In this document: positions 9,437 through 17,897 of the stretch, piece after piece
Layout: each line of letters opens with the position of its first letter
How positions within the stretch are numbered: position 1 is the first letter of the stretch
Source: Candidatus Gracilibacteria bacterium
GTDB lineage: Bacteria; Patescibacteriota; Gracilibacteria; UBA1369; UBA12473
Direction: 5' to 3'
Length of the DNA stretch: 64,000 nucleotides
Assembly (NCBI GenBank): GCA_041658685.1
Contig: JBAZZS010000002.1
Location: 124,001 to 188,000, forward strand
Program-made: the position numbers and the translations under genes
Notes under the pieces: model-generated
What the model was told of the DNA's origin: nothing
The model's input: the letters and a program-made list of their open reading frames with translations, nothing else
The model's database searches: none

Positions 9437-9994
9437 ATGAATATTACGTTGTCGTGGGATCTTTTTATCTTCGTTTTCTTCTGCATCATCATTGCGTACA
9501 GTTTTATTGTGGGCCGAAATCAGACCCTTAAGATCATTATTGGAACTTATATTGCAGCCCTGACCGCGGATGGAGTGGCCAATTTGGTTGAAAAATATCT
9601 TGGAGGGGAAACCGCTCCTCTTAAAATCTTGGCGGGACCGGACAGTGAACAAGTCCTTATTATTATGAAAATTGTGATTTTTATTGTGGCTGTGGTGGTA
9701 TTGGCGGTAAAAGGTGGATTTGAGGTTGGGATGCTCACCGAACAACAGACGGTGATGCGTATTTTGACCACTTTCCTGTTTGGAGTATTGAATGCCGGAT
9801 TGATTGTGAGCACGCTTCTTTTATACGTGTCCGGCCTTTCCTTGATTGGTTCAGATCAAATCCAAGCCGCCTCCATGGTTGGGAGTGACTCTACGATGGT
9901 GCAATTGATGATTGAAAATTATAATCTGTGGTTTTCATTGCCTGCGATTGCGCTCGTGGTACTGAGTTTTTCGCAAAAGCCGGATCCTCAATAA
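9437..9994 (+). CDS. Four-helix membrane protein of unknown function (possibly CvpA-like)
   Basis: A 185-residue integral membrane protein with about four to five hydrophobic segments (starting WDLFIFVFFCIII, then IIGTYIAALTADGVANL, a V/I-rich helix near 80, and two more). The ATG at 9437 is preferred over a TTG overlapping the dnaJ stop because it begins just before the first membrane helix. Topology with an early polar-G motif vaguely recalls the CvpA family, but I cannot confirm this. It lies 38 bases after dnaJ and may be cotranscribed with it. Confidence 0.7.
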   Translation: MNITLSWDLFIFVFFCIIIAYSFIVGRNQTLKIIIGTYIAALTADGVANLVEKYLGGETAPLKILAGPDSEQVLIIMKIVIFIVAVVVLAVKGGFEVGMLTEQQTVMRILTTFLFGVLNAGLIVSTLLLYVSGLSLIGSDQIQAASMVGSDSTMVQLMIENYNLWFSLPAIALVVLSFSQKPDPQ

Positions 9995-10060
9995 AGGGAG
10001 GATTTATCAGATTGGGAATACGGAAAGGAAAAAAAATGCGAAATACAAAATACAAGAAAG

Positions 10061-10081
10061 AAAAAACGCAAAGCGTTTTTT
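10061..10081. terminator. Bidirectional terminator hairpin
   Basis: AAAAAACGC, loop AAA, GCGTTTTTT. It lies between the membrane protein gene (plus) and tRNA-Lys (minus) and could end both transcripts. The GC part of the stem is only three pairs. Confidence 0.55.
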
Positions 10082-10082
10082 C

Positions 10083-10157
10083 TGGTGGGTCAGGTGGGTA
10101 TCGAACCCACGGCCATCGGCTTAAAAGGCCGCTGCTCTACCACTGAGCTACTGACCC
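10083..10157 (-). tRNA. tRNA-Lys (anticodon TTT)
   Basis: A full cloverleaf on the minus strand: acceptor GGGTCAG/CTGACCC, D arm with GTAGCTCAGTGGTAGAGC, anticodon loop CTTTTAA giving TTT, T arm GTGGG-TTCGATA-CCCAC, encoded CCA. The outermost anticodon-stem pair is G-A. Confidence 0.96.
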
Positions 10158-10165
10158 GCACGGAC

Positions 10166-10193
10166 ATTATACGGATAACTTTTATTTCGCCAA
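10166..10193 (-). promoter_or_regulatory. tRNA-Lys promoter
   Basis: TTGGCG (10188-10193), 16-base spacer, TATAAT (10166-10171) on the minus strand. The predicted start near 10159 is two bases before the mature tRNA 5' end. Confidence 0.6.
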
Positions 10194-10266
10194 GTCTTTT
10201 TTAATATTTTCAATAAAGAACGACTGATAACCCTTTTTTTGGCTTACACATTTGATAAATCGAGTC

Positions 10267-10329
10267 TTGATTAGTCGCGCTACATACGGTATAAATCGTG
10301 TTGAGTAATCAACATTTTGGTTAATCAAC
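10267..10329. promoter_or_regulatory. Three motif copies at the HTH gene promoter (likely operators)
   Basis: TTGATTAGTC (10267-10276, the exact complement of GACTAATCAA), GAGTAATCAAC (10303-10313) and GGTTAATCAAC (10319-10329). The last one abuts the ATG of the HTH gene. A looser copy, GACTGATAACC, lies at 10222. The match with the 7.7-8.1 kb array suggests autoregulation by the HTH protein. Confidence 0.55.
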
Positions 10330-10854
10330 ATGACTTCCGGCCAATACATAAGCCTTAAAGACGCCTCTCTGCTCACGGATCGTTCTCCCCAAACGATTCG
10401 CCGGCTTATCAAATCCAATCAAATCCGTTATCGCAAATACAAAACGCCACAAGGTTTTTCATATTTGGTTGAAAAAACCAGCCTTCTCGATCATTTTCGA
10501 GATGAAGAGGTGCGTGAAGAAGAATTTGATCAAGAACTGGTTGAATTGGGCGAAACCGAAGCTGAACTCATTGAAGAATTCACTCCGAATCCGTCTTTTC
10601 AATCTCGTGCCTCGGCAAAAGTAACTCAAACTCATATCGAATCGGAATCACCACTTCCTCCTCCACCACCCCCATCCCCTGCGTTCCCTACCATTATCAA
10701 TGAATTGATCCGCCAACATCGCGAAGATAAAGATCGCCTATTCGAACTCTTGGAAACCTTTCAAAAACGAATTTTGACGCTCGAAGACCACATCCGACAG
10801 ATTGAAGCGCCGAAACAAGCGAAACGAAAGTGGTATCAAATCTTTAAAAGATAA
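10330..10854 (+). CDS. HTH (MerR/excisionase-like) DNA-binding protein with coiled-coil tail
   Basis: A 174-residue protein. Residues 6-55 form a helix-turn-helix of the MerR/excisionase type (YISLKDASLLTDRSPQTIRRLIKSNQIRYRKY, which I read as helix, turn, recognition helix and wing). An acidic segment (58-85) and a polyproline stretch (about 111-119) lead to a C-terminal coiled coil (about 125-160) and a basic end, KRKWYQIFKR. DNA binding plus oligomerisation is the natural inference. Its promoter and start codon are covered by copies of the motif arrayed at 7.7-8.1 kb, so it is my candidate for the protein that binds both. The next gene starts 5 bases after its stop. Confidence 0.8.
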   Translation: MTSGQYISLKDASLLTDRSPQTIRRLIKSNQIRYRKYKTPQGFSYLVEKTSLLDHFRDEEVREEEFDQELVELGETEAELIEEFTPNPSFQSRASAKVTQTHIESESPLPPPPPPSPAFPTIINELIRQHREDKDRLFELLETFQKRILTLEDHIRQIEAPKQAKRKWYQIFKR

Positions 10855-10859
10855 TAATT

Positions 10860-11567
10860 ATGTCTGAGACGGCATCATCCTCTTCTTATTTAGAAACCCC
10901 AAAAGGCCAAATAGGGCACCGAGCTGTTCAAGAGGCCCTAAAAGCCTATGGCCTACCCCCCAATGCGGATCCTTTTCTTGTGGAAGCAACATTTGGGCCA
11001 CTCGTATTGGGTGTTACGATCGCAGTTGATAATCTCTTTTTAGATCTTCAAGAGCACCTAGACGGTCCTCAATATGAATTCCCGGATTCAGTTGATTCAT
11101 TTGATCTATCTGGAATCTTAAGTGGTGCGGATTTAGATGCGCTCTCGAGAGAAGAAGTTGTGGCACAATTAACTCGATTTACCAACTCTGATTCTCTTAT
11201 CGTTGAACTTTCTCCGGTTTCAGGCCAATTGGTTATTCGCGAACCCGACTCTGAGAGAGGTTTTGTTTTATTGAAACTCTCTTGTGTCCCCCTTAGATAT
11301 TCTCCCGCCTCTCAAATGGCTCTTCAAGAAATCGAAGCAAAATACCCAATTTTAAAAGAGCTTATGGCACAAATCGATCAATGGCGAAACGAAAAACGTC
11401 CCATAGCCCTCAACGGGACAAATCCACTTACAATGGTAGTAAATCACGAAGGACAATTGCCTAAACCTGTTCTCCCACCTGTTGACATTGACATAGCCTT
11501 TCCGGAATACACTCCTTTATCTCGATTAAAGGCTCGATTCTTGGACTTATTATCTAAAATGTATTAA
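10860..11567 (+). CDS. Protein of unknown function
   Basis: A 235-residue soluble protein with no signal peptide or membrane segment, starting with a Ser-rich tail. The composition is that of a globular acidic protein. No motif is recognised. It starts 5 bases after the HTH gene and is almost certainly cotranscribed with it, so a shared regulatory or DNA-related role is possible. Its last 18 bases overlap the end of the convergent HELMH protein gene. Confidence 0.65.
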   Translation: MSETASSSSYLETPKGQIGHRAVQEALKAYGLPPNADPFLVEATFGPLVLGVTIAVDNLFLDLQEHLDGPQYEFPDSVDSFDLSGILSGADLDALSREEVVAQLTRFTNSDSLIVELSPVSGQLVIREPDSERGFVLLKLSCVPLRYSPASQMALQEIEAKYPILKELMAQIDQWRNEKRPIALNGTNPLTMVVNHEGQLPKPVLPPVDIDIAFPEYTPLSRLKARFLDLLSKMY

Positions 11568-14021
11568 AACGTTTTTTAATTCGCTTTGAACATTCCCATA
11601 ATGCTTTCCCATAGGCCCATCGTAATCTTTATTCGTAAATTCAGTATTGAAAATCTTTTTTAGAACGGAGTTGATGGGTTCATAAGCGGCTCTTTGTTCA
11701 GGATAATTTCCTTCATTCGTTAAATACTGTGGCCCTAATTGATCGAGGATGACTCGGCAGAGATACTTTTTCTCCGGAGTATTTAGGTTTACGCCATCAA
11801 TATAAGTTTTTGCCCTACCATCCACGCTGATTTTAGGGAGATCACTGAAGGAAACCGTTGGAATTTTTTCTCTTGTGTAAAAAACCGCTAAACATTGGGG
11901 ATCCAGTCCATCCAATAACTCGGCAAAAGCATAAACTTGAGGATAACCCTTTTCTCTTTTGTCCGAAGGATCAATCCCCGATCGTTTAAGAGTGTTATGC
12001 GTTAAAAACTCGGTAATTCCTTCTCCGAGATTATATGAAAAAATAGAAGTTGAATTTGGGCCCTCAATTAAGACATGCATCAACTCATGAATAGAAGTGT
12101 TTTGAAATTGCTCATAGGTAGATAAATTGTCGCTCAACTCATAGCGCCTATCATAAGCCGTTCCTCCAACTCCCTTTTTCTGTGGGCGAATATCAATACT
12201 TGGGAAAGTATTTACTCTAAGGAGGCGAGAGGACATTCTTTGTACATTTGCCTTGTCTTCCCCTAACAAAAACGGCAGTGAATCCAAAATACGAGGAAGA
12301 TCTTTTCCTACATAATCCTGCATCCATTTTAAATATTGTGTTTCGTTTGAAGTTAAACCCTCTTCTCTTGCGTCATATCTCTCTTGAGCTGACCGCACTT
12401 GTTGTTGAGCGGATTGTAAAATGGCTTCTTTTCTCTTTTTATAGGCTTGTAATGCATCAATGGATTGCAAACGGTGATCTAGGGAGGCTTGCCCAAGGGT
12501 TTTAGAAAGCTCGCCTAAACGCAATACGCCAAAATCTCTTGAACTCGCTGTTTTCCCTAATAAGGTTAAAAAGTCGGGGTTTTGTTCGATCAATGCACCT
12601 AGTTTTGGATCTCCTGTGTTCTCGTATGTATTTTCAAACCCATAATGACGGGCTATAGGTCTTCTTATATTCATAAATCCCCTGCTTTGATATCGGTCTA
12701 CTGCCAATTCTTCAACAAAAAGTTTTGCATTTTCTTTTAAGAAATCATAATCCACCCCGTCGATTTGATATTGAGGGCCTGCTGCGGCATAGGCAAAAAG
12801 GTCTGTGGCTTCTTGAGCTAAAGCGTCAGTCCATGCGTTAAAAGTGCTTTCTCCTCTTAATCCTTCTAATTCTTTAGATCTTTGTACTCCCCTGGAAAGA
12901 TCCCTTTCTTCCCATGAAGAACCTAATGTCGAGTTTGTGCCGGTGTCTTCGTATACTTCCATACGAGCCGCGAAATCCTTTGCGGATTTTTCGTCCAACT
13001 CCCCCTCTAATTCCAATCGAGTCGGGGGCGTGTTTTTTTGTTTGGCTTCCTCCATCCAGCGATTAAAAATAGCCTCTTTGTTGATCCCTAAGACGACCAT
13101 GGCGATTTCCCAATTCTTTTTATCTTCTTCTTGCGTTGGGGCTTCCCACTTATCAATCCCCATTTCACGGCAATCTAATTTTATTGCCTTTAAAAGATTC
13201 CTATCTTCTTTTACAAGGCTTATTAAAAATTCTTGAACTTGTTGTTGATCTCCGGCTGCGCTTAAACTTGATATGACTTTTTCAGCGCTGTATTTTAACG
13301 GTTTTAATAAATTTTCCGCTTGCGGGTATTTTTTATAATACGTTTTTGCTCTCTCAAAATAAGTCTTCGCACCGGCCGGATCTCCTAATGTTTCTCTTGC
13401 TTTTGGAGGCCATAACCCAAAAAGTCTATTGATAAACCCTCCCTTATTTTCCAATGCATTTAACGATTCCACTGTGGGTAAAACATGCTCCCATAAATCA
13501 TTTTCCGATGGTTTAAGCTCTATTCTTGCATCTACCCCCCGAACTGTTCGGTAAACCTGATTATTGAATTCATTTAAGAAGTCTCCCGGTTTATCTTTAT
13601 AGGATGTCCCTTTAATTAAAAACTTTAAATCTCCGCGATCTATAGAAGAGGGCGATGTGCAATAAAAATAAAGCATTAAAGCTGGCTTCAATGCTTGAGT
13701 ATCCTCCTTTTTAAGAGCCAACAGATTATCTACAATTGGATTCAAATCATCCCAGCCTTTAATCGCGGCGATCCGTTCTAAAAAAATATCCACCTGAAAA
13801 TCATAAACTTCATATGTTAACATGGCTCGATTGCTCTTTTGTCCTTCTTTAATGGCTGCGACCCGACGATCTCTTAAAATGTCCAATCTCTTTTTTAAAT
13901 CCGGATTATTTTGTAACACTTCTTTCTCTAATTCATTTATACGTTTAATCGCCTCACGCCGAGTATCAACTTGATTTAAGTCCGTGGTGCCTTCCGGGTT
14001 TGGTGCTTTTTCTTTTGTCAT
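11550..14021 (-). CDS. Large cytoplasmic protein with a HELMH zinc-metalloprotease-like site
   Basis: An 823-residue protein, helical and charged, without signal peptide. Residues 645-649 are HELMH, and a downstream GEGITEF supplies Glu671, a gluzincin-like arrangement for zinc binding and catalysis. The segment before it (DNLSTYEQFQNTSIHELMH) looks like the usual strand and helix of zincins. The first 600 residues are unrecognised; some repeat-like helices with Y-F-x-x-A-K-x-Y around 225-260 could be TPR-like. It is divergent from the sigma factor gene, with a TATAAT-like box about 33 bases before the ATG. An inactive or structural zincin is possible. Confidence 0.7.
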   Translation of the reverse strand: MTKEKAPNPEGTTDLNQVDTRREAIKRINELEKEVLQNNPDLKKRLDILRDRRVAAIKEGQKSNRAMLTYEVYDFQVDIFLERIAAIKGWDDLNPIVDNLLALKKEDTQALKPALMLYFYCTSPSSIDRGDLKFLIKGTSYKDKPGDFLNEFNNQVYRTVRGVDARIELKPSENDLWEHVLPTVESLNALENKGGFINRLFGLWPPKARETLGDPAGAKTYFERAKTYYKKYPQAENLLKPLKYSAEKVISSLSAAGDQQQVQEFLISLVKEDRNLLKAIKLDCREMGIDKWEAPTQEEDKKNWEIAMVVLGINKEAIFNRWMEEAKQKNTPPTRLELEGELDEKSAKDFAARMEVYEDTGTNSTLGSSWEERDLSRGVQRSKELEGLRGESTFNAWTDALAQEATDLFAYAAAGPQYQIDGVDYDFLKENAKLFVEELAVDRYQSRGFMNIRRPIARHYGFENTYENTGDPKLGALIEQNPDFLTLLGKTASSRDFGVLRLGELSKTLGQASLDHRLQSIDALQAYKKRKEAILQSAQQQVRSAQERYDAREEGLTSNETQYLKWMQDYVGKDLPRILDSLPFLLGEDKANVQRMSSRLLRVNTFPSIDIRPQKKGVGGTAYDRRYELSDNLSTYEQFQNTSIHELMHVLIEGPNSTSIFSYNLGEGITEFLTHNTLKRSGIDPSDKREKGYPQVYAFAELLDGLDPQCLAVFYTREKIPTVSFSDLPKISVDGRAKTYIDGVNLNTPEKKYLCRVILDQLGPQYLTNEGNYPEQRAAYEPINSVLKKIFNTEFTNKDYDGPMGKHYGNVQSELKNVLIHFR

Positions 14022-14118
14022 TTTTATTTTTTATATCTTTTTTTATATCTGTAGATTATACACTTTTTTCGTAATATTTGAAAGCCTTCTTTGTTGTAAT
14101 GGGTAGCTCCTTTAAAAT

Positions 14119-14147
14119 TTGGCTTTTCCTTTGGCGTACCTTATAAT
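14119..14147 (+). promoter_or_regulatory. Promoter of the ECF sigma gene
   Basis: TTGGCT (14119-14124), 17-base spacer, TATAAT (14142-14147). The expected start at 14154 is one base before the GTG start codon, so the mRNA would be essentially leaderless. Confidence 0.6.
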
Positions 14148-14154
14148 CACGGGC

Positions 14155-14697
14155 GTGACCCTTGATGAAGAAAACAAACTGGTGCGTGAGGCGCAGAAAA
14201 ACAGAGCAAGTTTTGACCAACTTTATGCGCTTTATTTACCTAAGGTTTATGGCTTTGTGATGGGAAAAATCAAGAATCGAGAAGCGGCCGAGGATTTGAC
14301 GGGTGAAATTTTTCTAAAAATTTTGGAAGGATTGCCCAACTATCAATTCCGGGGACTTCCGTTTGGGGCTTGGGTGTTCCAAATCGCGCGCAATCATCTT
14401 TCCAACTATTACTCGATCTCTCATCGAAAAGCGTGTGAATCTCTTGAAAACCCCGAACGCTTTAAAGATGAATCCGAAGAATCGAATCCCGCCACTCTGG
14501 CCCGAAGGAAAAGCACAAAACAATCGCTCCTCAACCATTTCCATGTTTTAACCTCACAAGAATCGGAAGTGGTGCGTCTTAAATATTTTGCCGAACTTTC
14601 CAATCAGGAAATCGCGGCAACGCTTGGTATTCATCCCAATCATGTGGGAGTGCTCCTGTTCAGAGCCCTTAAAAAACTTAAAACCGATTATGTTTAA
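14155..14697 (+). CDS. ECF-type RNA polymerase sigma factor
   Basis: A 180-residue sigma-70 family protein of the extracytoplasmic-function type. Region 2 covers about 10-80 (FDQLYALYLPKVYGFV, AEDLTGEIFLKI, FGAWVFQIARNHLSNYY). Region 4 covers about 120-175 (LTSQESEVVRLKYFAELSNQEIAATLG and following). Region 3 is missing, as expected. The GTG at 14155 is chosen because the promoter TATAAT sits seven bases upstream and no internal ATG precedes region 2. Its stop overlaps the start of the membrane partner gene by 8 bases, a classic sigma/anti-sigma arrangement with translational coupling. Confidence 0.9.
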   Translation: MTLDEENKLVREAQKNRASFDQLYALYLPKVYGFVMGKIKNREAAEDLTGEIFLKILEGLPNYQFRGLPFGAWVFQIARNHLSNYYSISHRKACESLENPERFKDESEESNPATLARRKSTKQSLLNHFHVLTSQESEVVRLKYFAELSNQEIAATLGIHPNHVGVLLFRALKKLKTDYV

Positions 14698-15580
14698 ATC
14701 TCTCCTCCCCCTTCTCGAACATTTCCTCACCCCTCGAAAAAAGAATTTTTCTCTCGAGGAATTTGGTGCGCTCGAAAAACAACTTCAAAAAGAACAACCC
14801 AAACCTCGAAAAGCGTTTGAAGAGGCGTTGAAGAAAAGGCTTCACCAACGTTATGCGGAATTGCAAGAAAAACGAGAAACCCAATCGGACGAAAGCTTTC
14901 AATTGTTTGGCTCTTGGATGCGACAATGGACGCTTATTCCTGTGGCTCTCATGCTTCTAATGGTGATTGCCGGAACAGGCGTTTACGTGACTTCTCCCAC
15001 TCCCGCGACGTCCATTTCTTCTTTTGGAATCCTTAATGCCTCAGTTCAACCTGCTTTCGCTCCCGTAATGATTGCGTTTGATACGCCCATGTTGGAATCT
15101 TCGGTGGAAGAGGCGTTTTCCATTACCCCCTCTGTTGAGGGTCGATTCATTTGGAATGAAGAAGGAACCACTTTGTATTTTCTCCCTAAAACAGTGCTTG
15201 CCAAAGACACCACTTATCAAGTCACGCTTACGGAACAAGCTAAAAGTCGATATTTTAAACCCCTTGCATCCCTGTATGAACGAACGTTTACCTCGGAATG
15301 GATTGCGCTTACCGAACCTCCTCCAATGATTGCCTCCGGCTCCGTTCCTCCCTTATCTCCCCCGCTTGAACCTTCCGTTCAATCTGCGGGTGCCGAGCTC
15401 CTTTCCATGGAAGAAAAAGAGGACGATGTGCTTTTAATCGATGATAAAATAAAACCGATTCCAGACAAAAAACTCGATCCTTTCGCTCCGTTTCGAATTG
15501 AAAAAGGCCCCTTGACCGCTCAAGAACTGGCTCAATTCGAGGCCGCCGTAGCTCTGATGGAAGAAAATATGGCTAAATAA
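14690..15580 (+). CDS. Putative anti-sigma factor with membrane helix and extracellular Ig-like (Big_5) domain
   Basis: A 296-residue protein. It has a cytoplasmic helical N-terminus (about 1-75), one membrane helix (about 80-102), then an extracytoplasmic domain (about 110-200) resembling the SbsA/Big_5 Ig-like fold (FAPVMIAFDTPMLESSVEEAFSI, then FIWNEEGTTLYFLP and TYQVTLTE). A Pro/Ser-rich tail with DDVLLIDDK ends the protein. Start overlap with the ECF sigma gene implies it controls that sigma by binding it at the membrane. I see no zinc-binding anti-sigma motif, so the inhibition mode is inferred. The 3' end overlaps the convergent glycerate kinase gene by 8 bases. Confidence 0.75.
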   Translation: MFKSLLPLLEHFLTPRKKNFSLEEFGALEKQLQKEQPKPRKAFEEALKKRLHQRYAELQEKRETQSDESFQLFGSWMRQWTLIPVALMLLMVIAGTGVYVTSPTPATSISSFGILNASVQPAFAPVMIAFDTPMLESSVEEAFSITPSVEGRFIWNEEGTTLYFLPKTVLAKDTTYQVTLTEQAKSRYFKPLASLYERTFTSEWIALTEPPPMIASGSVPPLSPPLEPSVQSAGAELLSMEEKEDDVLLIDDKIKPIPDKKLDPFAPFRIEKGPLTAQELAQFEAAVALMEENMAK

Positions 15581-16835
15581 GGATGAGCACCAAATCGCCC
15601 AAGTTAGTTCCTGTGGGGCCGGTTTTGATCAAGCCCTTTGTTTTTTTAAAAAATCCGTAGGAATCGTTTTGATTTAAATGTTTTTCGATGTCGAGGCCTT
15701 TTTTTAATGTTTCTTGAGTGGCAATGGCTCCGGCGATATTTTCAGGGCAAAAGCCGTCTACGCCGTCGGTTCCGAGGGAAAGAAGGGTGAAGGGAGACTG
15801 CTTTTGCTTTTTGAAAAACTCTTTTAAACACGCGAGCACAAATTGTTGATTGCGGCCGCCATGACCATGGCCAATGACTTTTACCGTGGTTTCGCCGGCG
15901 AGAATGAAAAGGCCTTTTTGGTTCCCAATGGTTTTGATGACTTTACGGGCGGTTTTGTTGCAATCTCCAGCCATATGTTTATCTAAAATTTTCACACTGA
16001 AAGTGGTGCCCAATACTGTTTTTGCTATTTTTTCAGCCACCTTTGCCGTGGTCTCATGGTTGGCGAGGATTTTTGAAGTTACTTTTTTAAAGATTTTATT
16101 GCCGGGTTTTGGCGTTTCCTCTCCTTTTTTAAGGCATTGAATCACGAAATGCGGGATTTTTTTTAAAATTTTATATTTTTCAAAAATCTTTAGCGCTTGC
16201 TGGCATGTGGTTGAATCCGGAGAAACCGGGCCCGAGGCAATGGCACTCAAATCATCGCCCAAGACATCTGAAATCACGAGATTAAGGCATTGGGCAGGAT
16301 AAATCGCCTCCATAAGTCTGCCTCCTTTGATTTGAGAAAGGTGCTTGCGAACCGTGTTGATTTCATTGATGTTGGCTCCGCATTTGAGAAGCAAACAAGT
16401 GGTTTTGATTTTTTCCTCGAGCGTGATGCCTTCCATGGGGTAGGGCATGAGCGCTGAGCCCCCGCCGGAGATGAGTGTGATCACCAAATCTTTTTTTGAG
16501 GCTTTTTGAGCAATTTTTAAAATTTCTTTGGCGCCTTTCAATCCGTTTTTATCCGGCAACGGATGGGAGCCGCGAATGCATTTGATTTTCTTTAAATGCG
16601 GAGTGGGATCACCTTTTGGAATAATGATAAAACCTTCGGTTATTTTTGTGCCAAAATGTTTTTCCGTAGCTTTCGCCATTTTTGAAGCGCCTTTTCCTGC
16701 GCCTAACACAAAAATTTTCTCGTATTTTGAGGGATCGATTTTCTTGAGTTCGTTCAAAACCAGAGAATAAGGGTTTATTTCCTCCAAGGTTTGCAGGGCG
16801 ATTTTTAAGAGCAACGCGGACGCGGCTTTAGCCAT
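15573..16835 (-). CDS. Glycerate 2-kinase (GckA/MOFRL family)
   Basis: A 420-residue enzyme phosphorylating D-glycerate to 2-phosphoglycerate with ATP. Family marks: VLGAGKGASKMA (about 44-55), GSHPLPDKNG, the glycine loop LISGGGSAL, INTVRKHLSQIKGGRL, ISDVLGDDLSAIASGP with SPD, and the C-terminal MOFRL-type stretch LSLGTDGVDGFCPENIAGA. Length is normal. It begins 4 bases after the hydroxyacid dehydrogenase stop, so the two are coupled. The pair makes hydroxypyruvate to glycerate to 2-phosphoglycerate the natural pathway, feeding enolase and then pyruvate phosphate dikinase. Confidence 0.9.
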   Translation of the reverse strand: MAKAASALLLKIALQTLEEINPYSLVLNELKKIDPSKYEKIFVLGAGKGASKMAKATEKHFGTKITEGFIIIPKGDPTPHLKKIKCIRGSHPLPDKNGLKGAKEILKIAQKASKKDLVITLISGGGSALMPYPMEGITLEEKIKTTCLLLKCGANINEINTVRKHLSQIKGGRLMEAIYPAQCLNLVISDVLGDDLSAIASGPVSPDSTTCQQALKIFEKYKILKKIPHFVIQCLKKGEETPKPGNKIFKKVTSKILANHETTAKVAEKIAKTVLGTTFSVKILDKHMAGDCNKTARKVIKTIGNQKGLFILAGETTVKVIGHGHGGRNQQFVLACLKEFFKKQKQSPFTLLSLGTDGVDGFCPENIAGAIATQETLKKGLDIEKHLNQNDSYGFFKKTKGLIKTGPTGTNLGDLVLILI

Positions 16836-16839
16836 ACGA

Positions 16840-17817
16840 TTATAAAGAAAAAGCTTCTTTATTCACGAGAAATTCCGGGGTTCTTCCTTGCAATGCATTG
16901 ATTAAGTTTTGAGCGGCAATCTCCGCCATTTTGGATCGGGTTTCAATTGTGGCAGAGCCCAAATGCGGGACAATGACCGTGTTTTTGCATTCCGCGAGTC
17001 CGGGTTTCATGGCCGGCTCATCCTCAAAAACGTCTAATCCCGCTCCAAAAATTTTGCCTTCTTTTAAAGTTTTTACCAACGCCACTTCATCAATGACCGG
17101 CCCGCGTGACGTGTTTACAAGAATGGTGGAAGGACGCATGCAATTCAACATTTTCTCGTCGATTAAATGATGTGTGGCTTGGGAATAAGTCACGTGAATC
17201 GAAATGTAATCGCTTTCTTGGCAAAGTTGTTCGAGTGTCACTTTTTGTGCGCCCACTTCTTTTTCGAGAAATTCATTTCCGGAAAGGTCTGTGTATAAAA
17301 TCTTCATTCCAAAGCCTTTGGCCATTTTAATCGCCACATTTTCACCGATACGACCCGCACCAACAATCCCGAGTGTCTTTCTTGTCATTTCTTGACCGAG
17401 AAGAAGCATGGGGCCCCATCCTTGAAATTGTCCGCTCCTCATATACACATCACTTTCCGCCATTCGACGAGCCACGGCAAACATAAAGGCAATGGCCATA
17501 TCCGCAGTGGTGTCCGTGAGAACTCCCGGGGTATTTGTGACCATGATTTTTCGCTTGCTGGCCGCGGCGACATCGATGTTGTTATACCCCACGGCATAAT
17601 TGGAGATGATTTTACATTGAGGCCCTGCGGCTTCCATGACTTCATCGTCAATTTTATCCGTAAGCAAGGGAATAAATCCGTCGCGCCCTTTTACTTTTTC
17701 CAACAATTCCTCACGGGTTAAAACGCGATCGTCCGGATTCATTTCGAATTTTCCGAACGCTTTTTCAAGCATTTGAAGTCCGGCTTCGGGGATGCGACGT
17801 GTAACGTAGATGTTCAT
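16840..17817 (-). CDS. D-2-hydroxyacid dehydrogenase (hydroxypyruvate/glyoxylate reductase)
   Basis: A 325-residue NAD(P)H-dependent reductase. GAGRIG marks the Rossmann motif. The catalytic triad is visible as the Arg of NTSRG, the Glu of the DVFEDEP segment and the His of PHLGSAT. The order and spacing fit the GyaR/HprA group, which reduces glyoxylate and hydroxypyruvate. Tight linkage to glycerate 2-kinase supports hydroxypyruvate as substrate. Phosphoglycerate dehydrogenase is less likely, since no ACT or serine-binding domain is present. A minus-strand TATACT box precedes the ATG by 16 bases. Confidence 0.88.
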   Translation of the reverse strand: MNIYVTRRIPEAGLQMLEKAFGKFEMNPDDRVLTREELLEKVKGRDGFIPLLTDKIDDEVMEAAGPQCKIISNYAVGYNNIDVAAASKRKIMVTNTPGVLTDTTADMAIAFMFAVARRMAESDVYMRSGQFQGWGPMLLLGQEMTRKTLGIVGAGRIGENVAIKMAKGFGMKILYTDLSGNEFLEKEVGAQKVTLEQLCQESDYISIHVTYSQATHHLIDEKMLNCMRPSTILVNTSRGPVIDEVALVKTLKEGKIFGAGLDVFEDEPAMKPGLAECKNTVIVPHLGSATIETRSKMAEIAAQNLINALQGRTPEFLVNKEAFSL

Positions 17818-17874
17818 TGGGGTGAAAGTATTTAGTATATAGAAGTTAGGAGGAAGAAGAAAAATATGGGGAAG

Positions 17875-17897
17875 CTCACTTCGCTACGCTTCGTGAG
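17875..17897. repeat. GAAGCG palindromic repeat, copy 1
   Basis: CTCAC/GTGAG arms around a loop containing TTCGCTACG. It overlaps the last codons and stop of the aminotransferase gene and encodes its final residues. Copy 2 (22590-22612, other strand) matches at 21 of 23 positions; copy 3 is at 29992-30014. Confidence 0.65.
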
